Assembly: GCA_032622095.1 (NCBI GenBank)
Contig: CP136064.1
Coordinates: 139,455,954 to 139,519,953 of the forward strand
Source of the DNA: Siphonodentalium dalli
Taxonomy: Eukaryota > Mollusca > Scaphopoda > Gadilida > Siphonodentaliidae
Direction of reading: 5' to 3'
DNA: 64,000 nucleotides
The notes under the pieces are model-generated. The model searched no databases. It had not been told where the DNA came from and was given only the letters and a program-made list of their open reading frames with translations. Positions within the stretch are counted from its first letter, which is position 1. Every line of letters begins with the position of its first letter. Made by a program: the position numbers and the translations under genes. Below, piece after piece: positions 10,314 to 21,004 of the stretch.

Positions 10314-11218
10314 ATGACAAGAAAAAGGAAACATTCCAAGAAAAATAACAATAATTCAAATTCAACAATTGATAGTGAAGATAGCTTTAATCCGGAACCA
10401 AAGAAACAACTTACGATGGAAGATTTTATGGATAAACCGGGTGCTGTCCCTCCGTCGCCTATTTTGGGTGATATTCCTAAACAGTTACAAAACCTGATTG
10501 CAAGAGTTGATGCACTGACTGAAGCATCGACAAAGAATCATGACTCTTATTCTAAAGAACAACAGTCCCAAATTAAAAATTTTGGCCACATAGTCAGCAA
10601 ATTCAAGGAAGACATTCTCCAAGCGTTCAAAGAAAAGGTTACAACTTTCGAAAATAAAATAAAGGTGCTTGAAAAGGAAAAGAATAATAAATTAGAACTA
10701 TTGGAAAAACGTGAAAATGAATTGGCAGAAGAAATGAGGAAAATGAAATATAGTTACAATGACTTGGAACAACAAGGACGTAAAGACAGCATTCGAATTT
10801 TCGGTATAGGGGAGGCGGATTCCAAGGAGACTGCTAAAGATTGTCGAAAGAAAGTGCTTGAACTATTCCATAAACGTCTCAACTTGGACCTCCCGGTGGG
10901 TGAAATTGACAGTGTCACAGAATAGGTAAAGTCAACCAGCCACAAAGTAGACAAAAACCGAGAGCAATCATAGTTAAATTTGTGAACAGATTTACAAAGT
11001 ATGATGTGATTGAGACCAGGAGCTGCCTTAAAAAATCTGGCATTTCAATTGTTGAAGATGCCACAAAACTGAACCATGAACTACTTACCAAGGCCTACAA
11101 AGCTACATGTGTACAAAACTCTTGGTTAACAAATGGCAAACTTTACTTAAAGTTATCAGCTGGGAAAATTGTAAAATTCCGCACTGAGGAAGAGCTTAAC
11201 ATGATAATTGATACTTGA
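10314..11218 (+). pseudogene. LINE ORF1: coiled coil plus L1-type RNA-binding domain, one frameshift
   Basis: The first frame (10314-10925) has a basic, Asn-rich start, then a Lys/Glu-rich coiled coil (about residues 75-160). It then enters DLEQQGRKDSIRIFGIGE, the signature that opens the L1 ORF1p RRM-like region (Transposase_22 type). It stops at TAG 10923-10925. The next frame carries HRIGKVNQPQSRQKPRAIIV and NRFTKYDVIETR, the expected continuation, and runs to 11218. A one-base loss near 10912-10919 explains the switch. ORF1p would act as the nucleic-acid chaperone of the LINE RNP. The copy is probably non-functional unless the shift is a sequencing error. Confidence 0.75.
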
Positions 11219-13493
11219 TATGTTTAGATGTGTTTAGATGCTATTTGTATGTAAATATGTTGTATTTTTCCAACATGTGACATCTCAAATTGTCACACTA
11301 AAAACCCCATTCCTAACTCAATTTTCATTGATATCATAAAAATCACCCCTACTCTAACCATATATCTCCAATGATACAAACACCCCTTCATTTCATACAA
11401 TTATCCCAACCCCTCACATCCCAGTTGTGGAAAATTACCTCACCCTACTTGAACACACCTCACCAAATAAAAGCTTATTTTATAGCTTACTTGGAATAGT
11501 CATGCAAATGACATGGTTTTCAATATTATACTGAGACCACTTGACTGTATAATATTAAATACTATGTTGATATATAGCAAACAACTTTTATATAATATCA
11601 GAATTTCTCCCCAAATCATTCATATGACTTCCAGTGTGATCTTAATACCCACAAATGTCACACAAGAATTAATTTAATCACTAATTTCCATTTATCTAAA
11701 TTGTGCCTAATCCTATCTTTACCAATACATATTCGAAGCTTTATCTCATAACTCGAATACTGCCACATAATATGGAATGAGTTAAGTTAATACTTATTAT
11801 ATCTCATTGCCCTATTATAGTATATTGTAGTACACATTATCTGATTATCATCATAATATTATCTAAATTGAACCAAACCCCCCCCAACATTGTAACATCC
11901 ATACATGTAGAGACAAAACAAAAAACATACTGTACGTGTTATAGTTGTGTATAGTAAATGCCTACCGTGGATCCATGTCATATGTTACTCAAGCAGCACC
12001 AAATAATATCCATCCGATCAGCTAACTGGCATGTACGTGTAAGTAACATGTTGTTGAACACTCGGCTATTTGATTTCTTGTTTTGCATTACTGTCAGCTG
12101 GTCAGTGTCCAAACAACTCGACTATTTATTTCCATTTATTTAATTGTTAAAGAAAGACCTCTCGAAAATAATCCTTATTTCGGAAACACAATAAGATCCA
12201 TAGTAAATCCAGAAATCCGAAACCCAAAAGACAAACATTAATCCAAAACATACTTCGCCTACGGGAACCTTCCGAATTAGCACAAAAAATAAACACATGG
12301 AACAAATGGGGTTTGACATAACTACGGGTGTCACACGAGCAAACTCACAAAATCAGTCGTGTATGATGAGTGCTAATTATTGATGGAATGTGTGCTTTAT
12401 CGATCGGTTTGCCCGGTCGAGTATCTATCTATATTTAGCCTCACCAACCAAGAAAAACGTCCAGATTTAACAAATGTGCTACTGTTTTATCAAGTAATGA
12501 GTTGGTGTTATCTCCACGCCATTATGATTTTTTGGCATCAAATGCGAGCTACTTTCAAATTATTGACGGTGCTGCTATATGAGCAGCTCCCTATCAAGTT
12601 AATTTACATGTAAATGCCACTTAATCTATATATCTAGTTTACTTGCTTTCACACCATGCTTTGGTCATGACTAAAATAAGGCATATAACACTTATTATGC
12701 TAATTCATATGCGTGCAGCTCAATAGTCGCAGTGAGCATATGGTGCGGCTTGTGGAATAAGCAAGGCTCGGGGAAAGTAATTACTATACACATTCATGTT
12801 ATTATTAATGCATGAACATGTAACTATTCAGAGATAACATGTGTACTACTATTTCATTGTTAGCATGCCACTAATATGTAATATTATCTTACTTAAGCAC
12901 AGTATAATGTCTGCACCTAGATATGGATGCGTTATGAATCGACTTTTTTAAGATGATTGTTCATCTCCAAAAAATTACAATTGAACACATACTTAATTAC
13001 ATACCGAATTGAGTTTCCTAATTCCACTAGTTTATTTCACTATATTACATGTATATATATACTATACATATCCATATAAGCACCCCGTGTGCCTCAGCCC
13101 ATTAACTGTCTATCTCATCTTCTCCTAATTTTCACTTTGGTTTATTTCATCACTTGGAAAGTATAGTAATAAAATAAGAAACGAACATGCAAGTCGTATT
13201 GAACTAATAAATCTAGCTCGGGCTGTGGCAATCCAAAGAACTTAACATGTAGTATATGCTGCCACCACTGGACGGTCGGTGTTGTCCATCCAAGCAGACG
13301 ACGACCTTTAGCCGGTTGTATATGTCTCTGTTTTTTCTGTTTTTGTACTTCACCTTTGTTATGTCTGTAACCCTTTTCTTTGTGCGAATGAATGTGACAT
13401 CAAAATGTACCATAATATTATATATATATGTGCCGTGTGTGCCACTACATAACATGTGTCTGGTTCGACAGCTAGGGCGTCCGCATATCTATA
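11219..13493 (+). other. Long non-coding spacer between LINE ORF1 and ORF2
   Basis: This 2.27-kb AT-rich stretch has no ORF of note and no recognisable protein similarity. In L1/Tx1 elements the two ORFs normally overlap or lie close together, so the length is unusual. I saw no inverted termini or direct repeats that would mark a later insertion here. Confidence 0.6.
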
Positions 13494-16400
13494 ATGAGTA
13501 ATATAAAAGTTTTTTCTCTGAACTGCCGTGGACTTAACCAAACCGATAAACGCCGAGACATTTTCCATCACATCCGTAACCTTGGTGGATCTATATATTG
13601 TTTGCAAGATACACACTTTACTAATCGCATGGAAAGGTGCATTGAAGCAGAATGGGGATGCAAAGCAATAATGGCATCATACACTTCCCAGGCTAGAGGT
13701 GTAGCTATTCTATTTAGAAATAACTTCGAGTATATTATTCACGAAACATACAAAGACTCTGGTGGAAATTTTATTATACTTGATATAACCATAGACAAAA
13801 TACGTTTAAGTTTGGTGAATTTATATGGGCCCAATGATGATAATCCAGCTTTTTACTCTAACCTAAAAAAACTAATTACCCAGATTGGGAACACGCAAAT
13901 AATCATGTGTGGAGACTGGAATCTTGTTCAGAAACAAGACATAGACACTTATAACTACAAACATATAAATAACCCCCATGCCATAAATGAAGTTGTTGAC
14001 CTTGCCGGCAGCCTTGAACTTGTTGACGTGTGGAGACTATTCAATAAACAAGAAAGACGTTACACGTGGAGAAGAAAATCCCCAGTTAAAATGGCGAGGC
14101 TAGATTATTTTTTAATCTCTGAGGACCTCCTTAATCTAACTGGAGAAGGACCGGAAATTTTACCTGGGTACAAATCAGATCATTCTATTATTTCACTCTC
14201 ATTAAACGTCAGTGACATCAAAACTGGTCCAGGGTTTCGGAAATTTAATAATTCTCTTCTGTACTGTAGAGAATATGTTAATTTAGTAAAATCAATCATA
14301 GCTGAAAATAAAATTAGATATTCTTACTCCACAAATGTAACCGAAAACGAAAGCAAGATAAAATGTTCAATTGGAAAACGACTCTTCCTCGACGCAGTGT
14401 TGCTTGATATCAGAGGCGCCACCATACGCTTTTCCGCACATCGAAAACGTGAGCGAACAAAAATCGAGAAAAATCTGACATCAAAAAAGGAAAAAATTAT
14501 TTCAGATCTTGAATCCAACATCTCTGGTGACAAACAGAAAATAATGAAAGACTTGGAAAAATTAGAAGCCGAAATTGAAGCAATGCGAAAAGAAACAATC
14601 CGCGGAACCATGGTTCGATCTCGTGGTAAATGGATAGAAGAAGGTGAAAAACCAACAAAATATTATCTAAATTTAGAAAAACGTAACTACATCTCCAAAA
14701 CCCTGACCAGTCTGACAATCGCCGATGGTAGTACAATCACGAAACAAAACGATATTATGAAAGAAACCCGAAAATTTTACCTTAATTTATACTCACATAT
14801 TTCAATGGACGATCGCGATCTAAACTCCCTTCTTAAAGATGGAAAAGTTCCTAAACTAAACCCTACGCAGGCCTCGAGTATTGAAGGACCATTAACTTTG
14901 CAAGAATTAACAGACGCGCTTAAGAACACCAAAAATAATAAAAGCCCAGGGCCATCCGGATACACCTACGAATTTTATAAAAAAATTTGGTCTGACTTAA
15001 GTCCCCTTTTAATAGACTCGCTCAATGAATCGTTTTCGGTAGGGGAACTATCAATCACACAAAAGCAAGGTATTATAACTTTGATTCCAAAAAAGGATAA
15101 AAATAGAAAGATGCTAAAAAACTGGCGTCCCATCTCCCTTTTGAATACATCTTACAAACTAGCCTCGTCATGTATAGCGAACAGAATAAAACGTGTGCTC
15201 TCATCTATAATCAATCCCGATCAAACTGGGTTTTTAGCTGGTAGGTATATAGGAGACAACACCCGATTAATATATGACATAATTCACAGGACAAAGCAAG
15301 AAAATAAATCTGGTCTACTACTCCTTATCGATTTTGAAAAAGCGTTTGACACTGTTTCCTGGTCATTTATAAGAAAATGTCTTGACCTTTTTAATTTTGG
15401 AGATACCATAAAGAAGTGGCTATCAATTTTGTACGATAATGCCAGCTCATCTATTCTGATTAATGGTCATATTTCTCAGAGCTTTTTGTTAGGGAGAGGC
15501 TGCCGCCAGGGTGACCCAATATCACCGTATATTTTTCTCATCTGCGCAGAAGTCTTGGGGCTAATGATACGCCAAAACAATACAATTAAAGGGATTATCC
15601 TCGGCGGTTCAGAGTACAAAATAACACAATATGCGGACGACACGACGCTCATTCTTGATGGTTCTGAAAAAAGTCTACGTGAATCGTACTTAACACTTGA
15701 CGAATTTGCTCAGGTATCGGGTCTGCGCATAAATCCTGAAAAATGTCAATCAGCATGGATAGGGATAGGGTCACCAAATAAAATACGGCATGTTCTTATA
15801 GATTTAAACCTGTCCACTGTAAACACTTTCAATTTTCTAGGTATACACTTCGACACTGATTTAACAAACATGAATATAAACTACAATTATAAACTCGAAG
15901 ATATAGAAAAGACCACAAAAATTTGGAAACACAGACTCCTGACCCCTTTAGGTAGAATAACCGTTGTCAAATCCCTCATCTTACCGAAATTGACACACCT
16001 ATTTATAACTCTACCAAGTCCAGGTACAACTTTTTTTAAAGCCCTAAATACCTGTTTATATAATTTCATTTGGAATTCCAAATGCGATCGAATAAAAAGA
16101 AAACAATTATGTGCCGACCATATGCACGGAGGTTTGAAGATGATTAATGTTGAAAACTTTGATAATGCCATGAAAATTACCTGGATACGACGCTTGGTTT
16201 GCAAACAATCAAAATGGGCTTCATTGTGTAACACTACATCTTTCTTAAACGACCAACTATTTCTCACGTACCATTCAAGTTATATTGCAAAGCAAACAAA
16301 CAAGTTCGCAAATCCATTCTGGAGAGATGTTTTCGGTGCATGGTGTAAATTTATGCGATTAAATAATTCAAATAATACTATTATGTCTTCGACTATCTGG

Positions 16401-17276
16401 AATAATCCGAACATAAAAATTGGAGGTTCATCAATCAACTTTAAATCGTGGAGAGATGCGGGAATATATTTTATAAACGATTTATTCCAATCAGATTATA
16501 CATTCCATACCCCACACACATTATATGCAAATTTCAACATCCGCGTCGATTTCATAACTATCAGCAACATAAAACGTCAGATTATGTCAATGGCAAGTTC
16601 TCTTAATCAACCATTAATCCGTATACCCTGCCCATACCTACCTAATAATCTTACTGCGATACTCCGTGACAAAAAGGGCGGACAATTATTTTATAAAGTG
16701 CTAGAAAGTGAGAAAATTATGCCAAATTCATGTCAAAAATGGGAATCCGAAATTTCCGAGAAGATAGAAAATTGGGAAGAATATTTGAGCATGCCCTTTA
16801 AAACGACAACCGATACGAAATTACAGTGGCTCCAATTCAGAATAAACACGCGAATTATCGGTACCAATAAATTTCTGAAGTTGGCTAACCTTCGAGTCGA
16901 CGACTTCTGCAATCGGTGTCAAAATTTACAGGAAACAATTTCTCATATCTTTTGGGACTGTCCCCATGTACAAACCTTTATAAAGGAAATTGAAATATGG
17001 AAGGAAAACAACCAGTTTCCCATTGATCTAACAAAGAAAAATATTATTATCGGTATAGATCACGAATACAGAAAGTCAATAAGCAACCTCTTCCTGTTAG
17101 TGATGAAACAGTATATATACAGGACAAAATTCACGCCAACACAACTGTCGCTTTGCTCATTCCTTTGCGATCTTCAATTTAGGTATGAATGCGAGAGATA
17201 CAATGCAAAATGTAACATGAATTATGACTTCGATAACCAGTGGATGACACTTCGAAATGCCTTAAAAATAAAATAA
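13494..17276 (+). CDS. LINE ORF2: AP-endonuclease and reverse transcriptase, 1260 aa, intact
   Basis: The apurinic-like endonuclease spans about residues 1-235: SLNCRGL (8-14), LQDTHF (about 37-42), LYGPN, MCGDWN, LDYFLIS and SDHSIISL. In the second motif the usual Glu of QETH is Asp, which may affect cleavage. The RT includes TLIPKKDKNRKMLKNWRPIS, DQTGFLAGRYIGDN, LLIDFEKAFDTVSW, GRGCRQGDPISPYIF and the catalytic YADD at 713-716, followed by LGIHF. A CCHC motif (CNRCQ...HIFWDC) lies in the C-terminal region. These domains and their order match L1/Tx1-clade LINEs, and the length is typical. The protein would nick target DNA and prime reverse transcription there. The ATG was chosen because a TAG lies in frame at 13473. 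Confidence 0.93.
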   Translation: MSNIKVFSLNCRGLNQTDKRRDIFHHIRNLGGSIYCLQDTHFTNRMERCIEAEWGCKAIMASYTSQARGVAILFRNNFEYIIHETYKDSGGNFIILDITIDKIRLSLVNLYGPNDDNPAFYSNLKKLITQIGNTQIIMCGDWNLVQKQDIDTYNYKHINNPHAINEVVDLAGSLELVDVWRLFNKQERRYTWRRKSPVKMARLDYFLISEDLLNLTGEGPEILPGYKSDHSIISLSLNVSDIKTGPGFRKFNNSLLYCREYVNLVKSIIAENKIRYSYSTNVTENESKIKCSIGKRLFLDAVLLDIRGATIRFSAHRKRERTKIEKNLTSKKEKIISDLESNISGDKQKIMKDLEKLEAEIEAMRKETIRGTMVRSRGKWIEEGEKPTKYYLNLEKRNYISKTLTSLTIADGSTITKQNDIMKETRKFYLNLYSHISMDDRDLNSLLKDGKVPKLNPTQASSIEGPLTLQELTDALKNTKNNKSPGPSGYTYEFYKKIWSDLSPLLIDSLNESFSVGELSITQKQGIITLIPKKDKNRKMLKNWRPISLLNTSYKLASSCIANRIKRVLSSIINPDQTGFLAGRYIGDNTRLIYDIIHRTKQENKSGLLLLIDFEKAFDTVSWSFIRKCLDLFNFGDTIKKWLSILYDNASSSILINGHISQSFLLGRGCRQGDPISPYIFLICAEVLGLMIRQNNTIKGIILGGSEYKITQYADDTTLILDGSEKSLRESYLTLDEFAQVSGLRINPEKCQSAWIGIGSPNKIRHVLIDLNLSTVNTFNFLGIHFDTDLTNMNINYNYKLEDIEKTTKIWKHRLLTPLGRITVVKSLILPKLTHLFITLPSPGTTFFKALNTCLYNFIWNSKCDRIKRKQLCADHMHGGLKMINVENFDNAMKITWIRRLVCKQSKWASLCNTTSFLNDQLFLTYHSSYIAKQTNKFANPFWRDVFGAWCKFMRLNNSNNTIMSSTIWNNPNIKIGGSSINFKSWRDAGIYFINDLFQSDYTFHTPHTLYANFNIRVDFITISNIKRQIMSMASSLNQPLIRIPCPYLPNNLTAILRDKKGGQLFYKVLESEKIMPNSCQKWESEISEKIENWEEYLSMPFKTTTDTKLQWLQFRINTRIIGTNKFLKLANLRVDDFCNRCQNLQETISHIFWDCPHVQTFIKEIEIWKENNQFPIDLTKKNIIIGIDHEYRKSISNLFLLVMKQYIYRTKFTPTQLSLCSFLCDLQFRYECERYNAKCNMNYDFDNQWMTLRNALKIK

Positions 17277-18048
17277 TAGACTGAAACCCCAATATTTGCA
17301 GACTCAAAAATACACCCGACATAAACAGTGACTCTGAATATAGCACACAACAAAATGAATTATACCCGGTACCCGAGCGAAAGAAATCTATCCAATTTAG
17401 TGTTACACTTATCATTATAATTTGACCAATCATATTCTACGATAACTGCAATAGATACACCTGTTTTATTAAACACATCACAACACTGTCCGAAAAGCAA
17501 AAACAGCGAGCGTTGTGTATTTTCCAGATAGCTGTCGAACCAATAATTACAATACAGTTTCAATATGGTTAATTTATTAATTATACTGTTTATGGTAAAC
17601 TCTGAACATAAAATAATTAAAGTTACACATATTGTTTGGAACTTTGATTCTGCAAACCTGATATACTTACTACACACCATCAAACACTTTAGCTGCTTTA
17701 GTACGGGATTTTGAATGTTATTCTGACGGAAACAAAATAGTCTATTGTTTTATCACCATTATTTTAGCTAAAGAAAGCAAATTTTCGGTCAAATATATTT
17801 CAAGGAAGAAACTAATATCACTACTTCGTCTTGCTGTTAAGTTGAACGGTGCCTAAAGAAAGATATAGTCCCAACACAATATGTGCCTTTAAATATTTCC
17901 GAAAGTCACTGGTACGAAAGTAGGCCAGGTCATGGCAGAGTCCGCTCTTCCATGTCCTGGATCGAGAGCATGAGCGAGTGCGTGTATTATGTCTTTTCTC
18001 TTTTGTTATTCTTTGTTCACAATAAAAAATAAAAAATAAAAAAAATAA
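17277..18048 (+). other. LINE 3' UTR and A-rich tail
   Basis: No ORF of interest. It ends with repeated AATAAAAAAT units from about 18021 to 18050, then the right target duplication. The tail is a short A-rich microsatellite rather than a pure poly(A). Confidence 0.8.
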
Positions 18049-18058
18049 AAATATGAGG
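18049..18058 (+). repeat. Target-site duplication, right copy (AAATATGAGG)
   Basis: Identical to 10050-10059 and immediately followed by the resumed gag frame (CATTCCAGATGAGC). Confidence 0.9.
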
Positions 18059-18357
18059 CATTCCAGATGAGCTTAAACAAGAGGCCCATGGCCAGCAGTC
18101 ACAGAGTGAGACACGTTGATGAATATGAAAAACAGTCGACTAGAGAATATCTACCTAGCATACGAGACACATACGAGACAGTGAAGTTAGCTATGAAGAG
18201 AGGCAACTGCCAGAAGAAGCATTGCGATTATTGCAAGAGATCATCTCACACAGAAGAGGACTGCTACAAGAAAGGAAGAGATAACAGAAGAAGAAATATG
18301 TTCGCATATGAGAAATCCAAAGAAGATGAAGTCCAAGAGAAGTCAGACCACGACTAA
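18059..18357 (+). pseudogene. Ty3/gypsy-type gag, 3' portion with zinc knuckle
   Basis: This continues the Gag frame after the LINE: AFQMSLNKRPM, a short basic linker, then the nucleocapsid zinc knuckle CDYCKRSSHTEEDC (CX2CX4HX4C), ending at TAA. The knuckle would bind element RNA for packaging. No pol frame follows; within about 100 bp comes a purine-rich tract and an LTR-like start, so the element appears gag-only. The downstream Met at 18067 is not the real start, since the frame is open through the target duplication from the upstream half. Confidence 0.8.
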
Positions 18358-18450
18358 AGAATTAACAAACATCTATTTTCATTGTTCATTTTAAACATTT
18401 TTCATATTGCATATTTTTAAATTTACCGGTTATGGGGAACCTCTTCACTC

Positions 18451-18470
18451 CAAATGAGGGGGTGATGTAG
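18451..18470 (+). other. Polypurine tract and LTR-start-like junction
   Basis: AAATGAGGGGGTGA followed by TGTAGCATAGC resembles the polypurine tract and TG start of a gypsy 3' LTR. It lies 94 bp after the gag stop. No second LTR copy was found near 9.2 kb, so this is provisional. Confidence 0.45.
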
Positions 18471-19507
18471 CATAGCTACAGGCCACCTCCCGTTGTATCA
18501 ATTAAAAATAATACATTAATTGTTATTTCGTGATAATTTATTAACTAGCACTCTTCTCATCAACAGTAGTATATATCGCTGGTTGGAAACCTTTTATCAC
18601 TTTCCTCACTTCAAATGACACTTTATGCATTCATATTCATATCGATACCTATATTTCCAAGATAACTAACTCATAACTTGCACATTCATCTAATTACTAC
18701 CCAATTAACTTCTATAATTCTCATCTTATTCATATTTATCCACACCGTCGTTACATTGTATTCATGTCATACTGGGATTTTCCCAATCTTCGTGTCAAGC
18801 TATAAATAGCGTGACGTCATTGGTAACTTCCGCCTTTAGTTGTTACCTTAGTGATTTCTGACGCTGTTTTCGTAACGACTTATTTTAAGGTATCACCTGT
18901 GGGGTGGAGGATAGCTGATATCCGTGATTAGGCGATACTTCTGCCGCATGACTCGCCGGAAGTTTTAGCACCATAGAAACGAGAAAGCGTCTTGCTCAAT
19001 ATATACTTGCCTAATTTGCGTAATTTTTTGTTACGTTACTTTGCGCTACAAATTAACTTTTTTCGACAATTTTGGAAATTTAGAAACGCTAAAACGGCAT
19101 TATTGCACTTAACTGAATAATCATATAATATCATGCAGTTGTGATAGGACGCTGTTTCGAGATATATGAATCATGATTTGATTGTCGATTCTGAACGCTT
19201 TCATCACACAAGTTATGTGCCAGAGGAAAATTTGGCTAAGTCCATAGACCATACCATAACCCATTTTTAATTTTATAATGGAACACACATTTTGTTTGAG
19301 AATATAATCCTCTTCTTAATCACAGATGCGCGTATTAATATATATTTTTTCATCTAATGTGGTATAATTTACTAAAACATTGAATTTCACGAAATTTCCC
19401 CAAATTTTTATCACAAAGTTAAAATTAGCCCAATTCTCCTCTTGTGTTGCTATGTGATACACCAGGTCATGCCAATAGTTTATATGTAGGTTAGGTAGTA
19501 GTTACAA
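18471..19507. other. Putative LTR body and unassigned AT-rich DNA
   Basis: No ORF. The left part may be U3/R of a 3' LTR (TATA box at 18801). A clear right LTR boundary is not visible, and from about 19050 onward the sequence is unassigned. Confidence 0.4.
18801..18809 (+). promoter_or_regulatory. TATA box (TATAAATAG) with adjacent CRE-like TGACGTCA
   Basis: TATAAATAG is followed at once by CGTGACGTCATTGG. The position, about 335 bp into the putative LTR, fits an LTR promoter. Expression is not demonstrated. Confidence 0.45.
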
Positions 19508-19638
19508 TTACGCTTAAGCGCAATTTTAAATTGCGATTAAGTGCAATTAATTGCGCTTAAGTGCAATTCATTACGTTTTAGCGTAAATGCCCTATTTGTG
19601 CTTAAGCACAACATGTGATATTTGCGCTTAAGCGCAAG
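19508..19638. repeat. Cluster of degenerate TTGCGCTTAAGCGCAA palindromes
   Basis: The 16-bp palindrome occurs in near-intact form at 19508-19522 and 19622-19637. Between them are decayed versions (TTGCGATTAAGTGCAA, TTGCGCTTAAGTGCAA, TTACGTTTTAGCGTAA, TGTGCTTAAGCACA). All share a CTTAAG-like centre with GCGCAA arms. Confidence 0.85.
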
Positions 19639-19727
19639 TATTAAGTGTGAATTTTGTCCCCATACGTTGCAGCATCGATTATATTTATGTTGAAATTATA
19701 TCGAACGATTCAATTAATTCATTGTAG

Positions 19728-20031
19728 GCTCTCCGAAATAGACAGATATGGATCCAGTTCTGATATATCTACGATGTTAGTAGGAAATAAGTGTGACTCA
19801 GAGAAACGGGAGGTACCTGGAACGAGAGCAGAGAGACTTGCGGAGACGTACAACATTCCTTATATGGAAGTTAGTGACGAAAAGCTAGTTAACGTGGTCG
19901 ATATATTCCTCACTCTTCTCGAACATATGTTGTTGAAATTGAAGGAGCCACCATCAATCAAAAATGGATATGTACTTACACACGACGAACTTAGACACAC
20001 ACAAAAGAAAAGCAGTGGATGTGGTTGCTGA
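19728..20031 (+). CDS. Rab-family small GTPase, terminal exon
   Basis: A splice acceptor (TTCATTGTAG, 19718-19727) precedes an open exon whose first base would complete a Trp codon, giving the Rab-typical WLSEIDRYG. The exon encodes the G4 motif LVGNKCD, then RAERLAETYNIPYMEVS, and ends KKSSGCGC, the double-Cys geranylgeranylation signal of Rabs. Rabs are membrane-anchored GTPases of vesicle traffic. The G5 position, usually SAK, reads SDEK here, which would weaken guanine binding. Exons for the P-loop, switch I and switch II (G1-G3) are not seen anywhere upstream in the window. Either the preceding introns are very long and filled with the mobile elements to the left, or this is an orphan exon. 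It is the only candidate host gene here. Confidence 0.6.
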
Positions 20032-20779
20032 GTTTCTTTGCTGGGGTGGGACCATACATTTCACCGAATCACCAACAAAAATAATTATGCAGGTTGTGCA
20101 TGTTAAACTCTTGCTGTACCCAAGCGGATGTATAGCCTGTAACAGACTCGAACAACTGAATTTATTTCCATTTTGTTCATATTGAGTTCCTGTGATATCT
20201 AATGATTTAGACTTTGAAATAATTTCGTGAAATGAGCTATGGATCAGGTATAGTTAATGACGGTCTACGAAGAACTTATCCCTGAGACGAAGCCATGTGG
20301 ATTATTTGTTCCAGCACACGGATGTGATCGAGTGTATTATTGTACTAAATCCCCAGTTTACAGCATGGTGGTTCTTAAATCATTGAATGTTTGAACGTTT
20401 ATTTGCACATGCATATAATACAGTGGTACAGGCATGGCCAATACAGACCCTCTTCCTACAATCCCTGTAAATATAACGTTACATGTATAGTTAAGATGAC
20501 GTTATAGATGGAAAATGAGTATTCACAACAAACATGGGCGTAGAAGGGTTTATCAATGGGAATTATTCTTATAAAACAGGGCAGTTTGACATTCGAATAT
20601 TATAATGTCATGGCTAAGCTTATTATAGACGTGCATGAACATATACGATTTATGAAATTACCCATTATAGGTGAGGGTACCATGATGACTCATACGTGTT
20701 ATAACATGCCAAAAACATGTCAGTAATTTCCAGTTGTTACTCTGCAGGATTTACATTCTATATTTTTACAGTATGTATG
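20032..20779. other. No gene seen
   Basis: AT-rich sequence following the Rab-like stop codon; the first part may be its 3' UTR. No repeat or coding similarity recognised. Confidence 0.5.
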
Positions 20780-21004
20780 TGGCAGTTATCTTTCAACACA
20801 CCAATGATACATGTTGTTAATTGCGGACAAAACAACTCGAAAGTAAGTTACTGTGTGACCGACATGCCCGATAACGCTCCTATACTGATCAGCAATGCCG
20901 AAAGAAACTTGGGAGTAGTAATCGACGATAAACTAAAATTTGATGTTTATATCAACACGGCTTGTAATAAAGCCTATTACTATATTAATCATTTAAGTAA
21001 TTAA
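20780..21004 (+). pseudogene. CR1/Jockey-like LINE reverse transcriptase fragment
   Basis: About 75 codons beginning WQLSFN and containing VVNCGQNNSKVSY, then AERNLGVVIDDKLKFDVYI and ACNKAYYYI. This is the thumb-proximal region of CR1/Jockey-type LINE reverse transcriptases (W..FN..K...M..G..N...Y, then xLGVxxDxxLxFxxHI). The catalytic domain and endonuclease are missing, and a stop follows at 21002-21004. A (TATCC)n tail at about 21658, typical of CR1-like 3' ends, may be the end of the same insertion. Confidence 0.7.

Larger units (their letters stand above)
10060..18048 (+). mobile_element. Full-length Tx1/L1-like LINE, about 8.0 kb, inserted in gag
   Basis: The element comprises a 5' leader (10060-10313), ORF1 (10314-11218, frameshifted), a long non-coding spacer (11219-13493), an intact ORF2 (13494-17276) and a 3' UTR ending in an A-rich tail of AATAAAAAAT units. 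A 10-bp target duplication flanks it. Removing one duplication and the LINE joins the two gag halves in frame (KYE then AFQMSLNK). That makes both boundaries secure. Confidence 0.9.

Noticed and set aside
8600-19500. Matching LTR pair for the gag element
   Set aside because: The sequence before the primer-like site at 9267 and the TGTAGC start at 18466 show no convincing similarity to each other. At best each is a truncated LTR.
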